Origin: Methylobacterium sp. 17Sr1-1
Lineage (GTDB): Bacteria > Pseudomonadota > Alphaproteobacteria > Rhizobiales > Beijerinckiaceae
DNA: 64,000 nucleotides
Assembly (NCBI RefSeq): GCF_003173775.1
Contig: NZ_CP029552.1
Span: 3,644,001-3,708,000 of the forward strand
Direction: 5' to 3'
Shown here: positions 6,812-14,840 of the stretch, piece by piece
How positions within the stretch are numbered: the stretch's first letter is position 1
Layout of the letters: the number at the start of each line of letters is the position of its first letter
Translations under genes and position numbers: made by a program
The notes under the pieces: generated by a model
The model's input: the letters and a program-made list of their open reading frames with translations, nothing else
Databases searched by the model: none
Told to the model about the DNA's origin: nothing

Positions 6812-9487
6812 ATGAGACAGCTCCGCCGATGGACGATCGCCCTGGCGGCCGCGTTGCTGAGCCCCGGGCTCGCGGCGGCGCAGGGGCAAGTGGCCCAGGG
6901 ACACGCGGCGAAGCCGGAGCGGGCGGTCGTCGCGCAGGCGCCGGCCCCCGCCGGCAAGGGGGACGCGAAGGGCGACGCGAAACCCGCCGCCCAGCCCGCC
7001 GCGCCGGCGGAAGCTCCCAAGGAAGCTCCCAAGGAAGCTCCCAAGCCCCCGCCGCAGACCCCGATCTCCGAGCAGATCAAGCAGATCCGCGCCCAGCTCG
7101 ACGCCGAGAAGGCCGATCTCGACCAGCGCGAGCAGGCGCTCACCCACCGCGAGCTGAACAAGGACGACCTCGCCCTCCTGCGCGAGGGCATCCCGCCGGT
7201 GGCCGACCGGCTGCGCCAGGTGGTCGACCATCTCGGACCGCGGTTGGACGCCGCGAAGGAGCGGCTGAACCAGCTCGGGCCGAAGCCCAAGGAGCCCGAG
7301 GGCGCCGACGTGGCGCAGGAGCGGGCCCAGCGCGAGGCCGGCGTCGCCGAGATCGACGACACCCTGCGGCTGGCCCGCTCGCTCCTGGTCCAGAGCGAGC
7401 AGATCACCGACCAGATCAGCAACCGGCGCCGCGCCGCCTTCACCCGCGCCCTGTTCGAGCGCACCGACGGCCTGGTGAGCCCGAACCTGTGGATGCGCGC
7501 CACCAACGACCTCAGCCGCGACCTGCGGGCGCTGAAATCCTCCCTCGACGACTCGGTCACCCAGGTCCAGCGCCGGGGCACGGCGCTCAACCTGTTCCTG
7601 CTGGCGCTCGCGATCGGCGTCTCGGTGGCGCTCTATGTCGGGCGCCGGCACATCGCCCCGCGGATCGGCCACCGCTCGTCGAAGACCGCGCAGCCGAGCC
7701 GCTACGTCCGGGTGATGGCGGCCTGGCGGGTCTTCCTCGTCGGCGCGGTGCCGGCGGTGCTCGGCAGCTTCCTCGTCGGCTACGCCCTCGACGTCACCGA
7801 GCTCCTGCCGGTGCGCCTCCTGCCGGCGGCCCACCGGATCGTCGCCTCGCTCGCCTTCGTGGCGGTGGTCGAGGCGATGGCCGACGCCCTGCTCTCGCCC
7901 GACCGGCCGGCCTGGCGCCTCGTCGCGATGACCGACGCCACCGCCGAGCGGCTGAACCGCCTCGTCATCGCCATCGCCTCGGTGATCGCGGTCGGCCGCA
8001 CCATCGAGGGGCTGAACGAGGGCATCTCGCTCAGCCTGCCGGTCACCATCGTCACCAAGGGCGTCTTCGCCGCGGTGGTCGCGGTGGTGCTGGCCGAGGG
8101 CCTGCGCCGGTTCGCGGCGCGCGCCGAGACCGACGAGGCCTGCCTCGGCCCCTACATCGCGGCCGAGTCGCATACCGGCATCGGCGGTCCGCTTCGCATC
8201 CTCGGCTGGATCGTGGTGGCGGCGATCGGCGTCTCGGCGCTGGTCGGCTACATCGCCCTGTCGTCGTTCCTGATCGACCAGCTGATGTGGACCGCGATCG
8301 CCGCGGCCATCCTGTACCTGGCGATCTCGAGCGTCGACGCCGTGGTGTCCTCCGCCCTCCAGGACGATTCGCGCATCGCCACGGCGCTCCAGGCCAATAC
8401 GGGCCTGCGCAAGCGCTCGCTCAACCAGATCGCGGTGCTGATCTCCGGCTTCGTCCGGGTGCTGCTGCTCACCGCCGCGGGCGTGCTGCTGCTCGCCTCC
8501 TGGGGCGTCGATTCCACCGACATCTTCGCCTGGGCGCAGGCCGCCTTCTTCGGCTTCACCGTCGGCGGGGTGACGATCTCGCTCTCGACCATCGCCATCG
8601 CGATCGGGCTGTTCACGCTGGGCCTCGTCATCACCAAGGCGGTGCAGCGCTGGCTCGAGAACACCTACCTGCCGGCCACCGACCTCGATCCGGGCCTGCG
8701 CAACTCGATCTCGACGGTGAGCGGCTATGTCGGCTTCCTGCTCACCATCGCGCTCGCCTTCTCGTATCTCGGCTTGAGCCTCGAAAAGCTGACCATCGTG
8801 GCCGGCGCCCTGTCGGTCGGTATCGGTTTCGGCCTGCAATCGATCGTCAACAACTTCGTCTCCGGCCTGCTGCTGCTCTGGGAGCGGCCGATCCGGGTCG
8901 GCGACCTCGTGGTGATCGGCGACAACGAGGGCTACGTCCGCCGCATCAGCGTGCGCTCGACCGAGATCCAGACCTTCGACCGCTCGGCGGTGATCGTGCC
9001 GAACTCGAACCTGATCTCCGGCGTGGTGAAGAACCGGGTGCGCGGCGACCGCACCGGCCGGGTCACGATCACCGTGAGCGTCCTGCGCAACCAGGACCCG
9101 GTCCACGCCGCCGAGCTGATCGCCGGCTGCGCCAAGGCCCATCCGGAGGTGCTGAAGGAGCCGCCGCCCCGGGTGGTGTTCCGCAAGATCGGCGACCCCT
9201 TCCTCGAATTCGAGCTGATCGCGATGATCACCGACGTCGGCTCGCAGGCGAAAGTGCAGAGCGATCTCAACTTCGCGGTCTTCAAGACCTTGTCGGACGA
9301 GGGTCTCATCCCCAATCTCGGACCCGGTGCGAGCATCGTCACGGTCCAGGGGCTGGATGCGATGCAGGACGCCATGGGGCAGATCGCCCGCATGGCGAGC
9401 CCTGCCGCCCTCCGCCCCGAGGCCCGGAACGAAGCCCGCCCGGAGCCCGAGGCCGAGCGTCGCCGAACCCCCGAGACCGTGCCGTGA
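6812..9487 (+). CDS. Large mechanosensitive channel, MscS family with DUF3772-type N-terminus
   Basis: An 891-residue inner-membrane channel of the long MscK/MscM-like class. Order: signal peptide to about residue 24; a low-complexity Ala/Pro/Lys linker holding three EAPK repeats; a long helical periplasmic domain (about 85-250, DUF3772-like); about ten membrane helices; then the MscS pore and beta domain, recognisable in GIGFGLQSIVNNFVSGLLLL and the following ERPIRVGDLVVIGDNEG. Such channels release solutes on hypo-osmotic shock. The ATG at 6812 is preferred over a TTG two codons upstream because GAGAAGG stands 7 nt before it. The stop codon overlaps the start of the next gene. Confidence 0.85.
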   Translation: MRQLRRWTIALAAALLSPGLAAAQGQVAQGHAAKPERAVVAQAPAPAGKGDAKGDAKPAAQPAAPAEAPKEAPKEAPKPPPQTPISEQIKQIRAQLDAEKADLDQREQALTHRELNKDDLALLREGIPPVADRLRQVVDHLGPRLDAAKERLNQLGPKPKEPEGADVAQERAQREAGVAEIDDTLRLARSLLVQSEQITDQISNRRRAAFTRALFERTDGLVSPNLWMRATNDLSRDLRALKSSLDDSVTQVQRRGTALNLFLLALAIGVSVALYVGRRHIAPRIGHRSSKTAQPSRYVRVMAAWRVFLVGAVPAVLGSFLVGYALDVTELLPVRLLPAAHRIVASLAFVAVVEAMADALLSPDRPAWRLVAMTDATAERLNRLVIAIASVIAVGRTIEGLNEGISLSLPVTIVTKGVFAAVVAVVLAEGLRRFAARAETDEACLGPYIAAESHTGIGGPLRILGWIVVAAIGVSALVGYIALSSFLIDQLMWTAIAAAILYLAISSVDAVVSSALQDDSRIATALQANTGLRKRSLNQIAVLISGFVRVLLLTAAGVLLLASWGVDSTDIFAWAQAAFFGFTVGGVTISLSTIAIAIGLFTLGLVITKAVQRWLENTYLPATDLDPGLRNSISTVSGYVGFLLTIALAFSYLGLSLEKLTIVAGALSVGIGFGLQSIVNNFVSGLLLLWERPIRVGDLVVIGDNEGYVRRISVRSTEIQTFDRSAVIVPNSNLISGVVKNRVRGDRTGRVTITVSVLRNQDPVHAAELIAGCAKAHPEVLKEPPPRVVFRKIGDPFLEFELIAMITDVGSQAKVQSDLNFAVFKTLSDEGLIPNLGPGASIVTVQGLDAMQDAMGQIARMASPAALRPEARNEARPEPEAERRRTPETVP
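7009..7044 (+). repeat. Three 12-bp tandem repeats coding EAPK
   Basis: GGAAGCTCCCAA occurs three times head to tail inside the MscS gene, encoding EAPKEAPKEAPK in the flexible linker after the signal peptide. Twelve bases keep frame, so copy-number change would only alter linker length. Confidence 0.85.
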
Positions 9488-10002
9488 TCCTCCGTCCCGC
9501 CGCGCTGAAGCGCCTGACCTGTCTGGCCCTGCCGCTCGCCCTCGCCGCCTGCTCGGCGAGCGAGGCGACGCGGGTCTCGACCGGGGCGACGGCGGGACCG
9601 AGCCTGTACTGGCCGATGGCGGCGACGGGCGCCGAGATCGACGCGGGTGCCGCCCGCGACATGATCGCCGCCTACCGCCGCAACAAGGGCCTGCCGCCGC
9701 TCGCCCTCGATCCCGGCCTCCAGCGCCTCGCCGAGACCGAGACCGCCGCGATGGCCGCCGCCGGCCGGCCGAGCCAGGCCGACATCGTCAAGACCGTGGC
9801 GGCCCGGATGGGCTACCCGGAGCCGGCCGCCAACCTTTCGGCCGGCTACCACACCCTGGCCGAAGCCTTTTCGGGGTGGCGCGAGAGTCCCTCCCACAAT
9901 GCCGTGATGCTCGATCCTGCGGCGACCCGGATGGGGATCGCGACGGCCTACGCGCCGGGGTCGAAGTACAAGGTGTACTGGGCGCTCCTGGTGGCGAAGT
10001 AG
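9484..10002 (+). CDS. CAP (SCP/PR-1-like) domain lipoprotein
   Basis: A 172-residue protein starting at GTG with a signal peptide and lipobox LALAACS (Cys about residue 21), so it should be lipid-anchored on the periplasmic side of a membrane. The mature part has the CAP/SCP pattern: helix ARDMIAAYRRNKGLPPLALD, then LAEAFSGWRESPSHNAVML with the conserved His, and a C-terminal strand YWALLVAK. CAP domains are extracellular or periplasmic; bacterial functions are mostly unknown. Its GTG overlaps the stop of the MscS gene as GTGA, implying translational coupling and a shared operon. Confidence 0.8.
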   Translation: MILRPAALKRLTCLALPLALAACSASEATRVSTGATAGPSLYWPMAATGAEIDAGAARDMIAAYRRNKGLPPLALDPGLQRLAETETAAMAAAGRPSQADIVKTVAARMGYPEPAANLSAGYHTLAEAFSGWRESPSHNAVMLDPAATRMGIATAYAPGSKYKVYWALLVAK

Positions 10003-10050
10003 GCCGCGATCGTCGCGCGCCGGGATCGGTCGGGCGGATCAAGCGGAGAC

Positions 10051-10082
10051 GAGCGCCCCTGGGGATTCGCCCCAGGGCGCTC
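10051..10082 (+). terminator. Terminator-like hairpin after the CAP lipoprotein gene
   Basis: GAGCGCCCCTGGGG and CCCCAGGGCGCTC pair over about 13 bp with one bulge and a 5-nt loop (ATTCG), 49 nt after the stop. There is no long T-run (CTGCTGTCTC follows), so it may be a weak or bidirectional terminator. Confidence 0.5.
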
Positions 10083-10132
10083 CTGCTGTCTCAGAGCCTG
10101 TTTGAACGGCCTCTACAGACTGATCACACGCC

Positions 10133-10172
10133 GCGTCATCACGGGGCCGCGCAGCGGAGCCCGGAATGACGC
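10133..10172. repeat. Short intergenic inverted repeat, GTCAT...ATGAC family
   Basis: A 40-bp element bounded by GCGTCAT and ATGACGC with the core CGGGGCCGCGCAGCGGAGCC. The same core occurs in opposite orientation at 55324-55360, and related versions lie at 19469-19510 and 49011-49147. It looks like a REP-type intergenic element. Confidence 0.65.
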
Positions 10173-10223
10173 GGAGGGTGGAAAGACTGTGAGACAGCCA
10201 GACGGTGTCTCGGACTTGCCGTC

Positions 10224-11537
10224 TCAGGCCTTGAGCGCGGCTTCGTCGAGGTCGTCCTTGACCGCCTTGCCCATGGCGAGGCCCACGAGGGTGATGCAGG
10301 CCGCCACCGCCACGTAGATGGCGATGCCCGTCCCGCTCGGATCGCCCGAGAGCAGCCAGGTGAAGACCAGCGGTGCCACGGCGCCGCCGATGATGCCGGC
10401 GAAGGTGTAGGCAAGCGAGCTGCCGGTGTAGCGAAGCCGCGCCTGGAACTGCTCCGCGATGAAGGCCGCCTGGGGGCCGTACATGAGCGAGTGGCAGAAC
10501 AGGCCGACGATGACGCCCAGCATCAGCAGCGGGAAGCTCGCCTGGGTCATCATGGTGAAGAACACGAAGATCCAGATGCCGCCGCCGACCGCCCCCGCGC
10601 CGTAGACCAGCTTGCGGCTGAACCGGTCGGACAGGTAGCCGGCGAAGGGGATCGTCAGCACCTGGATGGCCGAGGCCACCATGACGGCCGTGATCGCCTC
10701 GCTGCGCGGCATCTTGAGCTGGGTCGTCGCGAAGGTGAGCACGAACACCGCGAACATGCCGTAGAGCACGTCCGGGCCGACCCGGCACAGGATCGCGGCG
10801 ATCAGGGCGCGGGTCTGCGTCCGGAACACGTCGGTCACCGGCGCCGTCGGCCGGTCGCCGCGCTCCTCGACGAGCTTGAAGACCGGCGTCTCCTCCAGGT
10901 GGTGGCGGATCCACAGCCCGAAGATCACCAGCACGGCCGAGAGGAAGAAGGCGAGCCGCCAGCCCCAGTCGAGGAACTGCTCGTTGGTCAGGACGCCGGC
11001 GATCACCGCGAGCACGCCGTTGGCCATGAGCGTCCCCAGCGGCGGGCCGACCTGCGCGGCCGAGGCCCAGAAGCCGCGCTCCTCGGGCTTCGAGAACTCG
11101 CTGGTCAGCAGCACCGCGCCGCCCCACTCGCCGCCCACGCCGACGCCCTGGGCGAAGCGCAGCAGCACCAGCAGGACCGGGCCGACATAGCCCGCCGTCG
11201 CGTAGGAGGGCAGGAAGCCGATGAAGAAGGTCGCGACGCCGATCAGGAGGAGCGTCCAGATCAGGACCTTCTTGCGGCCGACGACGTCGCCGAGGCGGCC
11301 GAAGACGATGCCCCCGAGCGGTCGCGAGATGTAGCCGACGGCGTAGGTGCCGAACGCCTTCAGGGTGCCGGTCAGAGCATCGTCGACCGGGAAGAACAAT
11401 TGACCGAAGACGAGCGCGGCCGCAACGCCGTAGACAGCGAAGTCGTACCACTCGAGCGATGTCCCGGCGAGACTTGCGACGAAGGCTCTCCTGAGGCCGT
11501 TCTTCTGGTCCGCGGCGGTGGCGGCGGTGGCTTGCAT
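10224..11537 (-). CDS. MFS transporter, metabolite:H+ symporter (MHS) type
   Basis: A 437-residue, 12-helix transporter close to the KgtP/ProP-type MHS branch of the major facilitator superfamily, which moves organic acids or osmolytes with protons. Family marks are SLEWYDFAVYG near the N-terminus, RPLGGIVFGRLGDVVGRKK after helix 2, and the RFAQGVGVGGEWGGA segment. The substrate cannot be read. The frame continues to 11618, but the ATG at 11537 has GGAAG 8-12 nt upstream and begins just before the conserved region. A GntR-type palindrome lies 33 nt upstream, and a GntR/FCD gene follows about 430 nt away in the same orientation, so it is probably that regulator's target. Confidence 0.85.
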   Translation of the reverse strand: MQATAATAADQKNGLRRAFVASLAGTSLEWYDFAVYGVAAALVFGQLFFPVDDALTGTLKAFGTYAVGYISRPLGGIVFGRLGDVVGRKKVLIWTLLLIGVATFFIGFLPSYATAGYVGPVLLVLLRFAQGVGVGGEWGGAVLLTSEFSKPEERGFWASAAQVGPPLGTLMANGVLAVIAGVLTNEQFLDWGWRLAFFLSAVLVIFGLWIRHHLEETPVFKLVEERGDRPTAPVTDVFRTQTRALIAAILCRVGPDVLYGMFAVFVLTFATTQLKMPRSEAITAVMVASAIQVLTIPFAGYLSDRFSRKLVYGAGAVGGGIWIFVFFTMMTQASFPLLMLGVIVGLFCHSLMYGPQAAFIAEQFQARLRYTGSSLAYTFAGIIGGAVAPLVFTWLLSGDPSGTGIAIYVAVAACITLVGLAMGKAVKDDLDEAALKA

Positions 11538-11570
11538 GGAACGAAGCTTCCTTTCCACTTTGATATGCAT

Positions 11571-11582
11571 GTTGTATACAAC
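11571..11582. promoter_or_regulatory. GntR-type operator upstream of the MHS transporter
   Basis: GTTGTATACAAC is a perfect 12-bp palindrome 33 nt before the transporter start. TTGTATACAA-type palindromes are common binding sites of GntR-family regulators, and one is encoded nearby at 11972-12625. Assignment of regulator to site is an inference. Confidence 0.6.
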
Positions 11583-11608
11583 GCGAGTGCGCAGGGTTCG
11601 AGACCTCA

Positions 11609-11860
11609 TTGGCGCCACGGTCGCCTAATTATTGGGCACGGAACGAGGCAGGTGCGTCCCGCCTCCTGCCGCCGCGCAACTGGATCGAGCGCTTGCGCGG
11701 GGCGGGCCTGCTGCGTCCGGGCACCCTGGTGATGAGCGGCATCATCGGCATGATCGAGGGCGTCGATCAGGTCGCGGAGGGCTGGCGGGTCGAGATGGCG
11801 GACGGCCAGGGCCGTCTCAGCCGCGTCGCCGATTCCATCGAGGTTCGGCCGGCCGCGTGA
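11609..11860 (+). pseudogene. C-terminal remnant of a DUF2848 / FAA-hydrolase-like gene
   Basis: The frame encodes 83 residues, of which the last 65 resemble only the C-terminal end of DUF2848 proteins (fumarylacetoacetate-hydrolase fold): a PGTLVMSGIIGMIEGV strand-turn, then WRVEMADGQGRLSRV and a short terminal strand. The remaining 150 or so residues expected upstream are missing; that space is taken by the transporter promoter. No ribosome binding site fits. I read it as a decayed gene left beside its transporter and regulator. The family match is from recall of the pattern, so it is moderate at best. Confidence 0.4.
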
Positions 11861-11971
11861 GAATAGGCCACGACCGGCGTCTCCGCCCCGGTCTCGCGGC
11901 GGGGCCGCCCCCGCGGGGGACCGCCCGCGACGTCGATGCCGAAAACCGCGTCACTTCCGGACGCCGGCGGA

Positions 11972-12625
11972 TCAGACCGGAAGGACCAGCGACCGGAAGG
12001 TCATGTCGAGATGGGCCCGGATCGCCGCCTCGATCCGGTCGAGGTCGCCGGCGGCGAGGGCGTCCACGATGGCCTGATGCTCCGCGAGAACCTGCGCCAG
12101 CCGCTCGGCGCTGCGCTTCATGGCCTTGATCCCCAAGGTGATGTGGCGCGCCTGGAGAACCTCGTACATCTGGCTGAGGACGGGATTGCCGGAGAACCGG
12201 ATCAGGTCGAGGTGGAACTGGCGGTCGAGCTCGATGAACGTCTCGAATTCGGCGTCGTTCGGCAGGTCACGCTGAGCCTGCACCCGCGCCTCGAGCGTGG
12301 CTGCGATCCTCGCATGGTCGGCGACGCGGTGGCGAACCGACCAGACCTCGATCATCTCGCGGGCCTGCATGACCTGCCGGATCTCGTCCGGGCTCGGCGG
12401 GATCACGAGTGCCCCGCGGTTGGGAACCAGTTGCAGCAGGTTCTCGGTCGCGAGCATGAACAGGGCTTCCCGCACCGGGGTCCGCGAGACCCCGATCCGG
12501 TCCGCGAGCTCCTGTTCGTTCAGGAACGTCCCGGCCGTCTCGGGATCGGACAAGATGATGTTTCTGACGTAACTATAAGCCCTGTCGCGGCCCGAGATTT
12601 TCTTTGTTTTGATTGGCTCGTTCAT
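11972..12625 (-). CDS. GntR family transcriptional regulator, FCD (FadR-like) domain
   Basis: A 217-residue regulator. Residues about 10-75 form the winged helix (ILSDPETAGTFLNEQELADRIGVSRTPVREALFML), with the recognition helix around SRTPVREAL typical of GntR. Residues about 85-205 form the all-helical FCD ligand domain: the metal-binding pattern is visible in FIELDRQFHLDLIRFSGN (Asp, His) and in later His-containing helices (EHQAIVDALAAGD, IRAHLDM). FCD members usually respond to small organic acids. The start at 12625 is chosen over upstream frame extension because the extension runs through a repeat. It probably controls the MHS transporter downstream. Confidence 0.85.
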   Translation of the reverse strand: MNEPIKTKKISGRDRAYSYVRNIILSDPETAGTFLNEQELADRIGVSRTPVREALFMLATENLLQLVPNRGALVIPPSPDEIRQVMQAREMIEVWSVRHRVADHARIAATLEARVQAQRDLPNDAEFETFIELDRQFHLDLIRFSGNPVLSQMYEVLQARHITLGIKAMKRSAERLAQVLAEHQAIVDALAAGDLDRIEAAIRAHLDMTFRSLVLPV

Positions 12626-12643
12626 GATCAGATTCGGATGCCC

Positions 12644-12697
12644 GGAGCATGGTCCGACGAAGTGGAGACCGGTTCGTCGACGGTATGCGGCAAGACC
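12644..12697 (+). repeat. REP-like intergenic repeat, copy A
   Basis: The 28-bp core at 12652-12679 (starting GTCCGACGAAGTGG, ending CCGGTTCGTCG) is present base for base in inverted orientation at 26088-26115, followed in both copies by a diverged GCGGCAA motif. The core is an imperfect palindrome (CGACGAA...TTCGTCG). Elements of this kind are abundant in Rhizobiales intergenic DNA. Confidence 0.75.
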
Positions 12698-12705
12698 GAA
12701 AACCC

Positions 12706-12744
12706 GGAGCATCGTCCGGCGGCAGCGCGATCGGATGATGCTCC
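12706..12744. repeat. REP-like hairpin GGAGCATCGTCCG / CGGATGATGCTCC
   Basis: Two 13-base arms pair with one mismatch around a 13-base loop. It adjoins copy A and its left arm shares the GGAGCAT-GTCCG start with it, so the two probably form one composite repeat. Confidence 0.6.
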
Positions 12745-13022
12745 AGCGCTCCGCAACCGGCCGACCTCCCGAAAATCCGGCAATGCGACGGCGCCGGCCC
12801 TGCGGCGGCGCGCAGCGCGACCGGACCACGTGTACCAGAAAATTCCGGCCCGATACCTGCGGGATCGGCGCGGGGACGCGAGTCCGAGTCGTCAGGACCG
12901 GCGCTCAGGATCCGGCGCCCGGTTCCCTTGGCCTGTATCCGCGCCGCGAGTTCCGGGAGGCCTGCCGGGGCAGCCGCGGAGGTTCCGCCGCGAGGCACAG
13001 CAGGGCACGGTCCGGTCGGGCG

Positions 13023-13895
13023 CTAAGGGAACCCCACCCCCCGTGGCGTCGGCGGCGCCTCGTTGAGCAGCGTCACCGTCACCCGGCGGTTGGCCGGCAG
13101 GTAGGGGTTGTCGGGAAACAGCGGCTCGGTGTCGGCCTTGCCGGAGACGGCGGCGAAGCGGTCGGCGGACAGGCCGCTGCCGGCCAGGATCTCGCGCACG
13201 CTGACCGCGCGGCCGGCGGAGAGCTCCCAGGGCGGCGCGGCGGCGCGGCGGCCGGGGCGGTCGGCGGCGGTGTAGCCGGTCACCGCGATGCGGTTGGGCA
13301 GGCGGCGCAAGGTGGGGACGATCCGCTCCAGCACCTGGCGCGTGCGGTCGTTCGGCCGGGTCGAGCCCTCCGGGAACATCGAGCGGTTGTCCTGGTCGAC
13401 GAGGGAGATGTCGAGGCCCCGCGCCGTCACCTCGATCACGATGCTCTTCGACAGCTCGGCGATCTCCGGCAGGTCCTGCAGGGCCTGGCGCAGGGACGTC
13501 ACGGCGAGGCCGAACCCGTCCTTGTAGGAATTGCGCTGGGTCCCGTCGGGCAGCACCTCGTCGGGGCTGGGCGGCTCGGGCCGGTCGGTCGCCTTCTCGG
13601 GCGCGACGTCGCGGGTGTCGCGCGGCCGGGTCGCGCCCGGCAGGCCGGCCTTCTCGATGATGCCGTTGAAGCGCGACTCGCGGTTGTTGCCGAAGGCGTC
13701 GCGCATCGAGCCGGCCACCGCCTGGAGCTTCTTCTGATCCTGCGTCGAGTAGGCCGCGATCATGACGAAGAAGCTCATCAACAGCGCCATCAGGTCCGCG
13801 AAGGTCACGAACCAGCCGTGGCCGCCATGGGCCCCGCGCTTCTTTCTAGCCACCGCCCAGGTCTCCTCGAAGCGCTCGCGCCGGAGTTCGCTCAC
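13023..13895 (-). CDS. motB: Flagellar motor stator protein MotB
   Basis: A 290-residue stator subunit. Residues about 26-49 form the single membrane helix (WFVTFADLMALLMSFFVMIA) with the proton-binding Asp at D34. A linker follows, then an OmpA/MotB peptidoglycan-binding domain (about 145-285), seen in NRIAVTGYTAADRP and ANRRVTVTLL, that anchors the stator to the cell wall. It works with MotA to drive flagellar rotation. The GTG start overlaps the stop of the last mini-ORF of the tandem array as GTGA, with GAGG 4 nt before it. Length is normal for alphaproteobacterial MotB. Confidence 0.9.
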   Translation of the reverse strand: MSELRRERFEETWAVARKKRGAHGGHGWFVTFADLMALLMSFFVMIAAYSTQDQKKLQAVAGSMRDAFGNNRESRFNGIIEKAGLPGATRPRDTRDVAPEKATDRPEPPSPDEVLPDGTQRNSYKDGFGLAVTSLRQALQDLPEIAELSKSIVIEVTARGLDISLVDQDNRSMFPEGSTRPNDRTRQVLERIVPTLRRLPNRIAVTGYTAADRPGRRAAAPPWELSAGRAVSVREILAGSGLSADRFAAVSGKADTEPLFPDNPYLPANRRVTVTLLNEAPPTPRGVGFP

Positions 13896-14067
13896 GCCGC
13901 CTCGGCGGCCATTTCCTCACGGTGCATCAGGCCGCCTCAGCGGCCAGTTCTTCACGGTGCATCAGGCCGCCTCAGCGGCCAGTTCTTCACGGTGCATCAG
14001 GCCGCCTCGGCGGCCAGTTCTTCACGGTGCATCAGGCCGCCTCAGCGGCCAGTTCTTCACGGTGCAT
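13892..14067 (-). other. Chain of five overlapping 11-codon mini-ORFs between motA and motB
   Basis: Because each motA-end copy contains TGATG, every stop overlaps a new ATG by one base. Reading minus-strand: 14067-14032, 14032-13997, 13997-13962 and 13962-13927 each encode MHREELAAEAA and stop; 13927-13892 encodes MHREEMAAEAA and its TGA overlaps motB's GTG as GTGA. A GAGG stands 7 nt before each ATG. The layout would let a ribosome pass from motA to motB by successive termination and re-initiation. Whether the mini-ORFs are translated is unknown. Confidence 0.7.
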
Positions 14068-14095
14068 CAGGCCGCCTCGGCGGCCAGTTCTTCAC
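13892..14095 (-). repeat. 35-bp tandem array at the motA-motB junction
   Basis: Five full 35-bp units lie head to tail at 13921-13955, 13956-13990, 13991-14025, 14026-14060 and 14061-14095, followed by a diverged sixth partial unit at 13892-13920. Full units are identical except for one synonymous base (GCT or GCC). Read on the minus strand a unit is the 3' end of motA, including CACC, GTGAAGAACTGGCC, GAGG and the stop TGA. The array therefore arose by repeated duplication of the motA end, stop codon included. Confidence 0.95.
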
Positions 14096-14840
14096 GGTGG
14101 TTGTGCGGCAGGTAGGCGATCAGCATCTCGCGCACCAGCGAGGCGCTCTTGGCGTCGCGGATCAGCAGCACCCCGTCGATGATGAGCGTGCGCGAGACGT
14201 CCTCCTCCTCGAGCTTGACGTGCAGCTTGTCGGCGATCGGCAGGGTGATCATGTTGGCGATCAGCGCGCCGTAGAGGGTCGCCAGCAGCGCGGTCGCCAT
14301 GGCGGGGCCGAGCTTCGAGGGGTCGGACATGTTGGCGAACATCGTCACCATGCCGAGAATCGTGCCGATCATGCCCCAGGCCGGGGCGCAGTCGCCGAAG
14401 GCGCGGTACACCTTCGAGCCCTCGTCGAGGTGCATCAGGAAGTTGTCGCGGTCGCGCTCCATCGTGTCGCGGATGAACTCGCGGTCGTAGCCGTCGGCGA
14501 TGTAGCGCACGCCCTGCGCCAGGAACGGGTCCGAGATCTCGAGGTTCTCGATCGCCATCGGGCCCTGGCGCTTCACCACGTCGGCGATCTTGGTGATCTC
14601 GTCGATCAGCTCGCGCGGCCGGATCGCCCGCATGTTGAAGGCGTAGCGCAGGCCCATCGGCACGCCGTGGACGATGACCGAGAACGGGAAGCGCAGCATG
14701 GTGGCGGCGGTGGCGCCGCCGAAAATCACGATGACCGCGTGCTTGTCGAAATAGGCGGCGAAGTTGCCGCCGTCGATCATGATGAGCACGAACACGACCG
14801 CGATGCCGCCGACGAGGCCGGCGCCGGTTGCGATATCCAT
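14067..14840 (-). CDS. motA: Flagellar motor stator protein MotA
   Basis: A 257-residue inner-membrane stator subunit with four membrane helices: two near the N-terminus (LVGGIAVVFVLIMID and AVIVIFGGATAATML) and two after the cytosolic loop (AWGMIGTILGMVTMFANM and ALLATLYGALIANMITLPIADKL), where the Pro-containing gating residues lie. The cytosolic loop carries the charged residues that contact the rotor (RPRELIDEITKIADVVKRQG). It forms the ion channel with MotB. The C-terminus (HREELAAEAA) and stop codon are the parent of the 35-bp tandem array, so motA now ends 171 bp before motB instead of overlapping it. Confidence 0.9.
   Translation of the reverse strand: MDIATGAGLVGGIAVVFVLIMIDGGNFAAYFDKHAVIVIFGGATAATMLRFPFSVIVHGVPMGLRYAFNMRAIRPRELIDEITKIADVVKRQGPMAIENLEISDPFLAQGVRYIADGYDREFIRDTMERDRDNFLMHLDEGSKVYRAFGDCAPAWGMIGTILGMVTMFANMSDPSKLGPAMATALLATLYGALIANMITLPIADKLHVKLEEEDVSRTLIIDGVLLIRDAKSASLVREMLIAYLPHNHREELAAEAA

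Larger units (their letters stand above)
12626..13022. other. Intergenic region, 397 bp, with REP-like repeats
   Basis: No gene. It contains two REP-like elements (12644-12697 and 12706-12744), listed separately, and must hold the promoter of the GntR gene. MotB ends at its right edge. Confidence 0.55.

Noticed and set aside
13892..14095. CRISPR array at the 35-bp repeats
   Set aside because: The repeats abut with no spacers, lie at the end of motA, and contain its stop codon; there are no cas genes.
13762..14115. Plus-strand ORFs with repeated CIRPPQRPVLHGASG-type peptides
   Set aside because: They are out-of-frame readings of the tandem array opposite motA-motB, with no start signal.
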